From assembly GCA_037443785.1 (NCBI GenBank), contig JBBINR010000002.1, forward strand, positions 94,917 through 158,916: 64,000 bases of DNA. Direction: 5' to 3'. The notes beneath the pieces were generated by a model that did not search any database, was not told where the DNA came from, and worked only from the letters and a program-made list of their open reading frames with translations. Made by a program: the position numbers and the translations under genes. Each line of letters starts with the position of its first letter. Positions within the stretch are counted from its first letter, which is position 1. The stretch is from JAQUOA01 sp037443785. GTDB lineage: Bacteria > Bacteroidota > Ignavibacteria > UBA10030 > UBA8401. Of the stretch, positions 8,254-16,953 are shown piece after piece.

Positions 8254-8841
8254 CTAATGGCTATGATCGTGTTCCTTTTTGATGTCTTTTGCACTCTTTC
8301 CGGAAACATTTCCCTTTCCATGCTGCCATCCTTCGTAACATTCCTTACACACGGGTTTATTATTTTTGACCTCGTTTTTGCAATTACATCCCCCTTCATC
8401 AATACACATGTTGCACGGGTCTTCAATACAGCAGTTGTATTTTCCTGCCGTCATCAATTTCAGTTTTGTTTTCTCTTCCTTTGTAACTTTTCCCATCATC
8501 TGTTTATGACAGGAAGAATCCATCGTGCTCTTCTTTTGTTTTATCAATTCCATCCCGCATTTTGGACACGTGCCTGGTTTTCGCGATTTGATGTCAGAAT
8601 GCATCGGACATGTATATTCGACTTGCATATTTATTTCTTCTTTTTTTGCCGCAGAATCTTTTTTAACATCTCCGTGCTTATGCGTACCATGATTCTGCAT
8701 CTTGGTCATCGCAACCCCGTTCCCGCTGCAGCATCCTCCGGCGCATGATTTTTCTTTCGTCTCTTGTCCAGCAATTACGGTCGTATTTATTGCAATCGCC
8801 ATCACCAGCGAAAGCAACACGACCATTAATTTGTTTTTCAT
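8254..8841 (-). CDS. Secreted heavy-metal-binding domain protein
   Basis: The 195 residues begin with a signal peptide (MKNKLMVVLLSLVMAIAINTTVIAG). A Cys-rich CAGGCCSG patch and a His-rich stretch follow, then at about residues 75-100 a heavy-metal-binding domain of the YTCPMH...PGTCPKCGMEL type. The C-terminal half has more Cys pairs (NCC, CNMC, CNC, CKEC) and ends HDHSH. It probably binds Cu or Ag in the periplasm. It lies between the cusB-like gene and the His/Met-rich lipoprotein, ends at 8254 with its stop next to the downstream ribosome site, and is probably in the same operon. Confidence 0.85.
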   Translation of the reverse strand: MKNKLMVVLLSLVMAIAINTTVIAGQETKEKSCAGGCCSGNGVAMTKMQNHGTHKHGDVKKDSAAKKEEINMQVEYTCPMHSDIKSRKPGTCPKCGMELIKQKKSTMDSSCHKQMMGKVTKEEKTKLKLMTAGKYNCCIEDPCNMCIDEGGCNCKNEVKNNKPVCKECYEGWQHGKGNVSGKSAKDIKKEHDHSH

Positions 8842-8893
8842 ATCGAATCTCCGTGTATGTTTTTATTTACATCATTTAGTTTGTGTTCACCAT

Positions 8894-10138
8894 TTAATCC
8901 ATTTTCATCCCCGGCATGTCATTTTCTTTCTTCGGCGGAGCGGCTGTTCCATGCTGATGTTCCGTTCCACCGCCAGTTTTAAGCTGACTTTCCGAATCAA
9001 TAAGATAACCGCCTTCACTCACCACTGTATCACCTTTCACAAGTCCCCATGTCACTTCGTATTTGCCGTCAAAACGGCTGCCGATTCCAATTTCGCGTGC
9101 TTCAAAATGATTCTTCTCTTTTGATTGTACATACACAAGATTCCGTTTTCCGGTGACAAGAACGGCATTAACAGGAATCGTAAGTGCAGTTCCTTGCTTG
9201 CTCATAAATTCTGTTTCTGTGTACATATTCGGTTTTAATTTTTCATGCACATTGTTTACCGTCAAACGGACCTTCACTGTCCGTGATTGTGAATTAACGA
9301 CCGGATAAATCAGTGAAACAGTTCCCTTGAATGTTTCATCCGGATATCCTGCGGTTGTGAATGCAGCTAGTTCACCGAATCGAATGTTTGATATGTCGGT
9401 TTCGTAGACATCGGCAATATTCCATAGCGTCGATAGATCGGAAACGTCGTAGAGAGAAGCTCCTTCGGCAATATAAATTCCATCGACAATTTTTTTATCG
9501 ATAACGATTCCTGAAATAGGAGAACGATATGTGATTACCAGTGGCAGTGAATCTTTTTCGCCGAGATCGTGAATTTGGTTTTTTGTCAAGCCGAGTAAAA
9601 GTAACTTTGATCGAGCGATGGACAGCAAATTGTCTCTGGAAGTTGAACTGCTTTTGAATGCTTGTTGATATTCCGTTTCCGCTTGAATAATATCCGGACT
9701 GTAGATGTCGAACAACGGTTCTCCTTTTTTAATTTTTGCGCCGACAGCATTCACATAGAGTTTTTCAATTCGTCCGTTGAATCGTGCGCTGATAATTGTT
9801 TTATTCGGCTCAGGGATTTCCAACGAGCCGAATGCGCGAACGCGACGTTCAATCCGTTCTTCTTTGACCGGAGTTGTTGCAACATTGGCAAGCAATTGAT
9901 CGCGTTGGCTCAATGAAATCAATGATGAATCCGATGATGAGCCGGCCGTTCTGATGTTGCTTGCTTTGACAAGATCCATGTGGCAGATTGGACAAACCCC
10001 GGATTTATCCAAGTGTACTTGCGGATGCATCGGGCATGTATAATAATCTCCCGGCGCCAATTTCGATGACGAATCACTTCCGCACGAAGCCGCAAAGAAT
10101 GCAAATGTTACTACGATAGTGATGAGTAAAGTTTTCAT
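8894..10138 (-). CDS. cusB: RND efflux periplasmic adaptor (CusB-like) with N-terminal metal-binding domain
   Basis: The protein has 414 residues. It has a lipoprotein signal with lipobox AASC (Cys19) and then a heavy-metal-binding domain at about 33-56 (YYTCPMHPQVH...GVCPICHMDLV). The membrane-fusion fold follows: barrel-sandwich hybrid (EIPEPNKTIISARFNGRIEKLYVNAVGAKI), alpha-hairpin, and beta-barrel with GTVSLIYPVVNSQSRTVKVRLTV. The adaptor links the CusA pump to the outer-membrane channel. It lies between the TolC-type gene and a second metal-binding protein. E. coli CusB lacks the N-terminal module, which is common in this group and may deliver metal. The tail is His/Met-rich (TEHQHGTAAPPKKENDMPGM). 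Confidence 0.92.
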   Translation of the reverse strand: MKTLLITIVVTFAFFAASCGSDSSSKLAPGDYYTCPMHPQVHLDKSGVCPICHMDLVKASNIRTAGSSSDSSLISLSQRDQLLANVATTPVKEERIERRVRAFGSLEIPEPNKTIISARFNGRIEKLYVNAVGAKIKKGEPLFDIYSPDIIQAETEYQQAFKSSSTSRDNLLSIARSKLLLLGLTKNQIHDLGEKDSLPLVITYRSPISGIVIDKKIVDGIYIAEGASLYDVSDLSTLWNIADVYETDISNIRFGELAAFTTAGYPDETFKGTVSLIYPVVNSQSRTVKVRLTVNNVHEKLKPNMYTETEFMSKQGTALTIPVNAVLVTGKRNLVYVQSKEKNHFEAREIGIGSRFDGKYEVTWGLVKGDTVVSEGGYLIDSESQLKTGGGTEHQHGTAAPPKKENDMPGMKMD

Positions 10139-10166
10139 AAGAAGTGCCTTTGTCAGTATGTTCTTG

Positions 10167-11573
10167 TTATTCTATTGGTTCTCCGACCATCATTTCAATT
10201 TCAGTTAATGCCATGTGCCGGTCGACAATTGTCATTAAATAATCTTCCTGCTTCATTAATTCCATTCGCCGTGCATCGAGTACTGTTGAAATTGGAACTT
10301 GTCCCGTTAAGTATGCGATTGTTTGCGCATCTGCTGCCTCATTAATAAGCGGAAGGATTGTTTGAGAATATTGCTGCACGAGCGAATCCGCCGCTGCATA
10401 TTTATTCACTGCGGACCGGAGCGAGCTGATCATTTCTCTCTGCATGGCATTTTTTTCTGCATCGATACTTGAATTGGTTGCCCGCATCTCATCGGCTTTG
10501 CTCGTCGAACGTTCGGCAGACCATGGCGCAAACGGCAATGTTATTGAAGCCATGATGCTGTACATCCAATCTGTTTGTTGCATCGGCATGCCTGCGACGC
10601 TTTGTTGAATTGCGTCAGCCGATCGGGAGCCGCCGGTGAGAATCATTCCGTTTGGCATGCGCATCACCATCGCTTGAACCATGATGTCGGGGATGAGTTC
10701 CTTGTTGGCAGCAGCGATCATGGATTCGTTCATCTCTTTCATCCGATCCATCGCTATAAGATTCGGATTCAGCTGTTTTACTTTCTCTGAAAGTTGATTT
10801 TCCGAAAAATGAAAAGTGTGTGCTGACAGTGTGCTGTCGGTTCTAATAGGAATCGAAAAATCATTCCGCCCCAGCAGCGAATACAATGCGTTCTGAAAGG
10901 CAGTGCGCGTTGAACGCATTTCAATCAACGTGGATTTCTCCGATGCAACTTCTGCTTGAATTGTTAACAGATCTGCCTGGCGCATTCTGTTTGTTTGAAC
11001 ATGGGGAAGCATATTCTGAGCAAGGTCTTCTAAGAGAACGATGGTATGCTGCTGAACTTCAATACGCCTGTCGGTTAACCATAACTGATAATAATTCATT
11101 TTAATCTTTGAACGAAGTTGAACTTCCATCGAACCGAGATTCTGTTCGAGCACATTTCCTTTTTTCTTTTCCACATCGGACATTGCGGAAAGTTTTCCGC
11201 CGAGCATGAACATCTGTGATAAAGAAAAGTTATTTGATGTCGCTCCATTTATCAGATTGAAACTGTTTGAAGGAACCTGGCTGAATTCAACTCCAACCGA
11301 CGGAGCAGGTAATGCCTGCGCTGCATTTGCACGAAATCCTGATGCTTGAATTTGGTAGCCAAACGATTTTAGCTGTGGATTATTTTTAAGTGCTTCGTGG
11401 ATCAACGAATCAACCGATTGCGCATAACCGAGCATTGAAAAGCCAAACCACATTGTCATTGCGAGCAGTTTCGCCGCGAAGCAATCTCGTTTTTTTGCTT
11501 GGAAATATCGACCTCCCCGCTGACCTGAAAAAAACATTTTAATCAAAAACGATTTTCGAAAATACATTATCAT
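10167..11573 (-). CDS. TolC-family outer-membrane efflux channel (CusC-like)
   Basis: The 468 residues carry a long N-terminus with a signal-like hydrophobic stretch (AKLLAMTMWFGFSMLGYAQS) and then two OEP-type repeats of coiled alpha-hairpins. Recognisable pieces are the SVDSLIHEALKNNPQLKSFGYQIQAS entry and the IAYLTGQVPISTVLDARR segment. The start at 11573 overlaps the stop of cusA by 4 bp. The polar residues before the signal are unusual, and the true start may be internal (for example the Met at residue 40 or 42). It should form the trimeric exit duct of the Cus-type pump encoded on both sides. Confidence 0.88.
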   Translation of the reverse strand: MIMYFRKSFLIKMFFSGQRGGRYFQAKKRDCFAAKLLAMTMWFGFSMLGYAQSVDSLIHEALKNNPQLKSFGYQIQASGFRANAAQALPAPSVGVEFSQVPSNSFNLINGATSNNFSLSQMFMLGGKLSAMSDVEKKKGNVLEQNLGSMEVQLRSKIKMNYYQLWLTDRRIEVQQHTIVLLEDLAQNMLPHVQTNRMRQADLLTIQAEVASEKSTLIEMRSTRTAFQNALYSLLGRNDFSIPIRTDSTLSAHTFHFSENQLSEKVKQLNPNLIAMDRMKEMNESMIAAANKELIPDIMVQAMVMRMPNGMILTGGSRSADAIQQSVAGMPMQQTDWMYSIMASITLPFAPWSAERSTSKADEMRATNSSIDAEKNAMQREMISSLRSAVNKYAAADSLVQQYSQTILPLINEAADAQTIAYLTGQVPISTVLDARRMELMKQEDYLMTIVDRHMALTEIEMMVGEPIE

Positions 11574-14500
11574 TCTCCTTCCTTAATGAAATCCGCCATC
11601 TTTGATAGCTCCAATGTTCCTTTTTTCAGCGCGCGTTCTTTCATCATCACAAACAGCACAGGTGTCACCACAAGAACGTGGACTGCCGAAGTAAATAAAC
11701 CTCCGATCATCGGAGCCGTAAGCGGTTTCATCACATCCGCGCCGGTGCCGGTTGACCACATAACGGGAATAAGACCGACCATTGCCGTTGTGACGGTCAT
11801 AATTTTCGGGCGCAATCGTAAAACGGCTCCTTCAACTGTTGCATCGTAAATATCCTGCATCGTTATCGGTCCGCGTTCGCTGCGTTTGTGTGCTCGAATT
11901 TTTTTGTCGAGCGCTTCATGCAGATAAACCACCATCACCACACCGGTCTCGACCGCAATGCCGTACAACGCAATGAAGCCGACCCACACGGCAACCGATA
12001 AATTGTAACCGAGAATGTAAATCATGTACACGCCGCCGATTAATGCGAATGGAACGGAAAGCATCACTACCATCGACTCAACATAATCTTTGAATGTGAA
12101 ATACAGGAGGATGAAGATGATTAAAAATACGATCGGCATTATGTATGTGAGTGTTTGCTGAGCGCGCACTTTATGTTCGTACTGCCCGCTCCATGTGTAT
12201 GAATATCCGGGCGGAAGTTTCAAATTTTTATTGATGGCAGCTTTTGCATCTTCCATCGTGTTGCCCATATCTCTTCCACGGACATTCATATATACGATAG
12301 CACGAAGCTGTCCATTCTCGCTGGAAATCATTGGTGGTCCGGTTACAACATTGACATTGGCAAGTTCAGAAAGAGGAACATATGTCACTTCATTCTGCGG
12401 TGATTGGTTCATCAATGATGAAGAGGCAAATGATGATTGTTGAATTGCTGCCTGCGGTGCCGGAGATAGTTGAGAAGAACCCATCGATGACATTCCCGAT
12501 GAACCAATGGATAAATTCTGTCGTCCCATTTCGGATGAAGTGGACATTGATGTTGAGCCTGAGCTTGAACGAACAGGAATCAACAGCCGGTTCAGTTCCT
12601 CGATATTATCGCGATACTCACGCTCGAATCGCATGCGGATCGGGAAACGCATTCTCCCTTCGAACACAATGCCGAGATTTTGTCCCCCAATGGCAACCTC
12701 AATAACATCTTGAAGATCGCCGATGTTGAGACCGTACCTGGCAAGCATTTCTTTCTTCGGTGCAATGTCGACGTAGTAGCCGTTGCCGATTCGCTCAGCA
12801 ACAATGTCCGCAGCACCTGGAACGCTTTTCAAAATTTGTTCTGCTTCGATTGCGTAATGTTCGAGCGTATCGAGATTGTCACCGAATACTTTAAATCCGA
12901 TATCGGTGCGGACGCCGGTGGAAAGCATATTGATACGATTGATGATCGGCTGTGTCCATCCGTTGCGTGTTCCGGGAATTTGCAACTTTGCATCCAATTC
13001 TTGAATGATATCTTTTTTTGTAATGCCGGGGCGCCATTGATCTTTCGGTTTCAACATGATAATGGTTTCGATCATGCTGATCGGCGCATTATCGGTTGCC
13101 GTTTCTGCGCGCCCCGCTTTTCCGAGAACATGATGAACTTCAGGAATGCTGCGAATAATTTTATCCTGCAGAGATAGAATTCTTGCGACCTCGCTGACAG
13201 AAGCATTCGGCAACGTAACCGGCATGTACAGTAGCGAACCTTCATCAAGCGGCGGCATAAATTCTGATCCGATGGAAAGCAGCATCGGGATTGTTGCCAG
13301 CAGTGCGATGATATTGATAGCGATTGTCGTTTTCCGATTATTTAAAACCCAATGAATTATCGGTTCGTAGATTTTAATAAAAAATCGCGTCACAGGATTT
13401 CCCGATTCCGGTTTGAAGTTGCCGCGCATCAGCATCGTCATCAATACCGGAATAAGCGTGATAACAACGGCAGCGGAAGCGATCATGACAAATGTTTTTG
13501 TGTACGCCAGCGGATGGAACATTTTTCCTTCCTGACCCGTGAGTAAAAAGACAGGAAGAAATCCGACGAGAATAATTAATTCTGAAAAGAAAATCGCTCT
13601 GCCGACTTGTTTCGCGGAAAGGATTGAAATGTCACGGTACTCTTTGTTGGTAAGATGTCCTTTTTTCGCCAATGCATTGGCGATATTTCGATACGCATTT
13701 TCTACAAGCACAATGGAAGAATCGACAATGACGCCGATTGCCAGCACAATGCCGCCGAGGGACATAATGTTTGACGTAATGCCAAAGATGTACATTAAGA
13801 TAAATGCGAGCAAAATGGAAAGCGGAAGCTCGATCAGAATCCTGACGATGGAACGAAAATGCAGAAGAAAAATAATGACAACAATCGACACCGTAATACT
13901 CGCTTCGATTAAAGCGCGGTTAAGCGTTCCAATAGCAGCTTTGATGAGTGTCGACCGGTCGTATGACGGAACGATTTCTACACCAGGAGGAAGCCCCGAT
14001 TTTATTTCTTCAATGCGCTGTTTTACTCTATCAATTACATCGCGGGCGTTCGCATTACTGCGCATAACAACAATGCCGCCGACCACTTCGCCTTTGCCGT
14101 CTTTATCCAGCAATCCGCGCCGTATGTCTCCGCCAAGTTGAACGGTTGCAATGTTCTTGACAAGAATTGGAATTCCGTCAGGACCTTGTTTGACAAGAAT
14201 GTTTTCTACATCTTCTTGCGATGCAATATATCCCTGGCCGCGAACAAAATATTCCGCATTACTGATTTCGAGTAGTTTTCCGCCGACTTCATTATTGTTG
14301 CGTTGAATAGCGCTGGCAACTTCTCCAATTGTTACATTGTATGCCCGCAGTTTATTCGGATTGACATCAACCTGATATTGTTTAACGAATCCGCCGATGC
14401 TGGCGATCTCTGCCACGCCTTCAACGGAAACGAGTTTGTATCGCAGATACCAATCTTGAATTGAACGAAGCGTTGCAAGATCGTAATTCTTTCCTTCAAC

Positions 14501-14929
14501 CGTGTACCAAAAAACATGCCCGACACCAGTTCCATCCGGACCAAGGACCGGCGTAACATTGGGAGGCAACTGCGCTTGAACGAGCGAAAGTTTTTCGATC
14601 ACTCTGTTGCGTGCAAAATAGAGATCGGTATTGTCGTTGAAAATGACAAATACGAACGACATTCCGAACATCGATGTTGCCCGAACAGCTTTTACTTCGG
14701 GCAAACCCTGCAATGCCGAAGAAATCGGATAGGTGATCTGCTGCTCAACAATTTCCGGAGAACGTCCCATCCATTCCGTAAACACAATCACTTGATTTTC
14801 CGAAAGATCGGGAATTGCATCGACCGGCAAATTGATGACGGCATAGATTCCGAATCCGGCAATAATAGCATACGATAGTATAACGATGAAGCGGTTATTC
14901 GCACTCCAATCGATAATTTTTTCAATCAT
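11570..14929 (-). CDS. cusA: Heavy-metal RND efflux pump, CusA-like
   Basis: This 1119-residue protein has the HME-RND layout: N-terminal helix (MIEKIIDWSANNRFIVIL), porter domains, and twelve membrane segments including GGIVLAIGVIVDSSIVLVENAYR and FIALYGIAVETGVVMVVYLHEAL. Metal-pathway methionines of CusA appear conserved in LLYMPVTLPN, ISMIETIIM and NMLSTGVRT, supporting Cu(I)/Ag(I) rather than Co/Zn/Cd transport. It is longer than E. coli CusA (about 1047) because of a Ser/Met/Gln-rich insertion at about residues 788-846, just before the VPLSELANV segment. It overlaps the TolC-type gene by 4 bp and is followed in transcription order by the adaptor. Confidence 0.94.
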   Translation of the reverse strand: MIEKIIDWSANNRFIVILSYAIIAGFGIYAVINLPVDAIPDLSENQVIVFTEWMGRSPEIVEQQITYPISSALQGLPEVKAVRATSMFGMSFVFVIFNDNTDLYFARNRVIEKLSLVQAQLPPNVTPVLGPDGTGVGHVFWYTVEGKNYDLATLRSIQDWYLRYKLVSVEGVAEIASIGGFVKQYQVDVNPNKLRAYNVTIGEVASAIQRNNNEVGGKLLEISNAEYFVRGQGYIASQEDVENILVKQGPDGIPILVKNIATVQLGGDIRRGLLDKDGKGEVVGGIVVMRSNANARDVIDRVKQRIEEIKSGLPPGVEIVPSYDRSTLIKAAIGTLNRALIEASITVSIVVIIFLLHFRSIVRILIELPLSILLAFILMYIFGITSNIMSLGGIVLAIGVIVDSSIVLVENAYRNIANALAKKGHLTNKEYRDISILSAKQVGRAIFFSELIILVGFLPVFLLTGQEGKMFHPLAYTKTFVMIASAAVVITLIPVLMTMLMRGNFKPESGNPVTRFFIKIYEPIIHWVLNNRKTTIAINIIALLATIPMLLSIGSEFMPPLDEGSLLYMPVTLPNASVSEVARILSLQDKIIRSIPEVHHVLGKAGRAETATDNAPISMIETIIMLKPKDQWRPGITKKDIIQELDAKLQIPGTRNGWTQPIINRINMLSTGVRTDIGFKVFGDNLDTLEHYAIEAEQILKSVPGAADIVAERIGNGYYVDIAPKKEMLARYGLNIGDLQDVIEVAIGGQNLGIVFEGRMRFPIRMRFEREYRDNIEELNRLLIPVRSSSGSTSMSTSSEMGRQNLSIGSSGMSSMGSSQLSPAPQAAIQQSSFASSSLMNQSPQNEVTYVPLSELANVNVVTGPPMISSENGQLRAIVYMNVRGRDMGNTMEDAKAAINKNLKLPPGYSYTWSGQYEHKVRAQQTLTYIMPIVFLIIFILLYFTFKDYVESMVVMLSVPFALIGGVYMIYILGYNLSVAVWVGFIALYGIAVETGVVMVVYLHEALDKKIRAHKRSERGPITMQDIYDATVEGAVLRLRPKIMTVTTAMVGLIPVMWSTGTGADVMKPLTAPMIGGLFTSAVHVLVVTPVLFVMMKERALKKGTLELSKMADFIKEGE

Positions 14930-15021
14930 AAAAACTCCCCGTGTATCAACAAGTGAAAATAAAGAATCAAAAGTTCAGGCGATTGTGCCGTGTGGATTTT
15001 TACTTTTGATTTTTTCTGCCA

Positions 15022-15351
15022 TTATTTCCTGTACAGGCAGCACTGGGGAAGTTTTTTATAGACTGCATCCTGAGCTTTAAATTTTTCCGTATCGTGTCCG
15101 ACGGAAGCAATCAGCTTTTGAAGCGAATCAACGGTGATGGCATTGGGCGTGAATGCGACGGTGAGCATTTTTGAATTTTTATCCCACGATGCGAATTTCA
15201 CTTCTTTGATCTTTAAAGCTTTTTCGATGCGAGTTTCACACATGATGCAGTTGCCCGAGACTTTGAATTCCGTTTCTTTAACGGTCTCGCCTGCAAAAAG
15301 AAGAATTGAACAAAGTGATAAAGTGATGAGTGATGATAAGAACAGTTTCAT
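15022..15351 (-). CDS. Periplasmic heavy-metal-associated (HMA) domain protein
   Basis: The 109 residues begin with a signal peptide (MKLFLSSLITLSLCSILLFAG), followed by a single HMA ferredoxin-like domain (about 25-92). Its metal-binding loop is GNCIMCETR (Cys35 and Cys38). The C-terminus has an additional QCC. Secreted MerP/CopZ-like chaperones pass metal to transporters. This gene lies 92 bp upstream of cusA on the same strand, so it is probably the periplasmic metal carrier of the pump. Confidence 0.88.
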   Translation of the reverse strand: MKLFLSSLITLSLCSILLFAGETVKETEFKVSGNCIMCETRIEKALKIKEVKFASWDKNSKMLTVAFTPNAITVDSLQKLIASVGHDTEKFKAQDAVYKKLPQCCLYRK

Positions 15352-15427
15352 GGTGTATATCCTTTCAATATTTTTTCCTTACCTGATTATTCATGCCATC
15401 AGTTGTTTGGCGGCCGAATTTAAAGTA

Positions 15428-15778
15428 TTAATTGATCAACCGGCGTTCGAAATCATTCATTTTCGACACCGGTTTTTTGGGGAATTGATCTTTGTTTTCT
15501 TCCGCTTCAGGTGTTATTGGTTTGTTGACGGGAAGAACAATTGTTTTTGACGGTGGTTTTATCGGCAGCACATTCTCGCCGACAGATTGATACGGCGCGA
15601 CACCATTCATTTTTGATTGTGGCTTTTCTGCGAGCATTGTGGAAAACGTTGATGCATTTTGAGGCTTTGCCGCTGGGTAGGATGTCCAAGTTTTTACCAA
15701 AAACGGATGTTCTTGTGCACTTGCCATAAGTGCAATGAAAAAAATGGATGCAAAAATTTTAGAACGATATGTTTTCAT
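15428..15778 (-). CDS. Small secreted protein in the copper cluster, unknown function
   Basis: No family was recognised. The 116 residues have an N-terminal signal (MKTYRSKIFASIFFIALMASAQ) and a mature part that is proline- and lysine-rich, apparently extended (PPSKTIVLPVNKPITPEAEENK, in two pieces), with no Cys and few His. It lies between the HMA protein and the HYC_CC_PP-type gene on the same strand. The context suggests an accessory periplasmic role in metal handling; this is inference only. Confidence 0.65.
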   Translation of the reverse strand: MKTYRSKIFASIFFIALMASAQEHPFLVKTWTSYPAAKPQNASTFSTMLAEKPQSKMNGVAPYQSVGENVLPIKPPSKTIVLPVNKPITPEAEENKDQFPKKPVSKMNDFERRLIN

Positions 15779-15860
15779 GATATTTCCTTATTTAAAATAC
15801 TATATGAATTACAGCGGTTGGAAAATACCATACCGCTGACAATGGAAATTCACAAAAACC

Positions 15861-16244
15861 TTAAATAAGGAACACCGAATTGGAAGTTTGAAAATCTTTA
15901 CCGGGTGGAGGGGAAGTGTCGATACAATTTTGAATAAAGAACGAAGAATTTTCGACAATATTTGTAGAGAATAAATCGATAGGGAGAATATCAACAACAA
16001 CAAGAGAATGAAATAGTTCTTGAACGGCAGCGATTTGAATATCGTCAATCTTTACCGTGGTCATTATCGTCGTGCAGCACATATCAGCCGGTGGAATTTC
16101 ATCGCCGCAATTGCACGGATCTTTTGCTTCAACGGCTACCAGCGTTGATGTCGATTCTCCGCCGCAGGAATGTGTCATGACATTTACCCCAATGACGGAA
16201 AGAACGTAGAGTGACAAAAACAATATGGTAAAAATTTTTTTCAC
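15861..16244 (-). CDS. HYC_CC_PP family-type small secreted protein
   Basis: The 127 residues start with a signal-like helix (MKKIFTILFLSLYVLSVIGVNVMTHSCGG). The spaced motifs HSC, then CNCG, then MCC and finally PPPG match the HYC_CC_PP arrangement known from small Bacteroidota proteins often near metal efflux genes. The conserved His/Cys residues may bind metal. It is the first small gene of the copper cluster, 83 bp upstream of the next gene on the same strand. The assignment rests on motif order and context rather than close similarity. Confidence 0.7.
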   Translation of the reverse strand: MKKIFTILFLSLYVLSVIGVNVMTHSCGGESTSTLVAVEAKDPCNCGDEIPPADMCCTTIMTTVKIDDIQIAAVQELFHSLVVVDILPIDLFSTNIVENSSFFIQNCIDTSPPPGKDFQTSNSVFLI

Positions 16245-16298
16245 GTAAATTTTCTAGGCTACTTCCTTAAACACCATTATGAACCACAATCGTTCCCG

Positions 16299-16766
16299 TC
16301 AATTATGCGGCACTTGCACATCTTCTTCATGATGCGGGAAGTTGACCATCGTTGATGCCAGATACTGATAGGCCGCTTTCCATCCGTTTTCAACATCCGG
16401 AGTAAAATCTTTTCCTAACACCGTTTTTAAGGCAAACATCATTGCGCTGCCGAATGAAGCGAATTGATGCGGCTCGATGCCAAACGAACGATGAATCTGT
16501 CCGAGATTAAAAAGCATCGGCTGCAAATCTTCAGGATTGTCGAGATGCTCAATAGAAATTTGGAGCATTCGTATCAGCTTGCGGCGCTGCTCAACCATGT
16601 CTCCACGGAACAATGCCTGGCTTTTCGGTTCAAGTTCAAAAAGTTTTTTATACAGCAAGTCTGAAAGCAGATCTTTCTTACTGCTCATACGTTCAAACGA
16701 TTGCCGGACGAGGTCTTTTTGTTGTGGTGTCATAGGGGTGTCCCAAATAATCTTTCTGCCATTCAA
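16299..16766 (-). CDS. Globin-like haem protein
   Basis: The 155 residues fit the single-domain globin fold related to flavohaemoglobin haem domains. They include MTPQQKDLVRQSFERM, LYKKLFELEPKSQALFRGD (CD corner Phe), and proximal His92 in LGQIHRSFGIEPHQF. GSAMMFALKTVLGKDFTPDVENGWKAAYQYLA (given in parts here) matches the G-H helix region. No reductase domain is attached. The start could be residue 12 (MTPQQK). Likely roles are NO or oxygen binding; it is divergently placed relative to the peptidase gene at 16954 and may be transcribed ahead of the metal cluster. Confidence 0.85.
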   Translation of the reverse strand: MNGRKIIWDTPMTPQQKDLVRQSFERMSSKKDLLSDLLYKKLFELEPKSQALFRGDMVEQRRKLIRMLQISIEHLDNPEDLQPMLFNLGQIHRSFGIEPHQFASFGSAMMFALKTVLGKDFTPDVENGWKAAYQYLASTMVNFPHHEEDVQVPHN

Positions 16767-16901
16767 GATATAACAATATCGTGCCGAAAAATTCTTCGGA
16801 AAATGAAGATTATTTGGTATTTTGTTCTCTCAAAACTAAAAAATGCAGACGGAGATATGGCAAAAATAGGAAATTCTCGGCAATTTTATGCCAATTGTCA
16901 A

Positions 16902-16930
16902 TTGATGTTTCTCGACATTCTCTCTACTTT
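16902..16930 (+). promoter_or_regulatory. Promoter candidate for the dipeptidyl peptidase III gene
   Basis: TTGATG (16902-16907) and TACTTT (16925-16930) are separated by exactly 17 bp and end 23 bp before the ATG. The hexamers resemble those of two other promoter candidates in the window (TTGACG/TACATT). Confidence 0.6.
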
Positions 16931-16953
16931 ATCAAGAAACAACCGGAGCAACA

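Noticed and set aside
13539..14141. A 200-codon plus-strand frame opposite cusA
   Set aside because: It lies entirely inside a confident CusA reading frame and shows no protein-like features.
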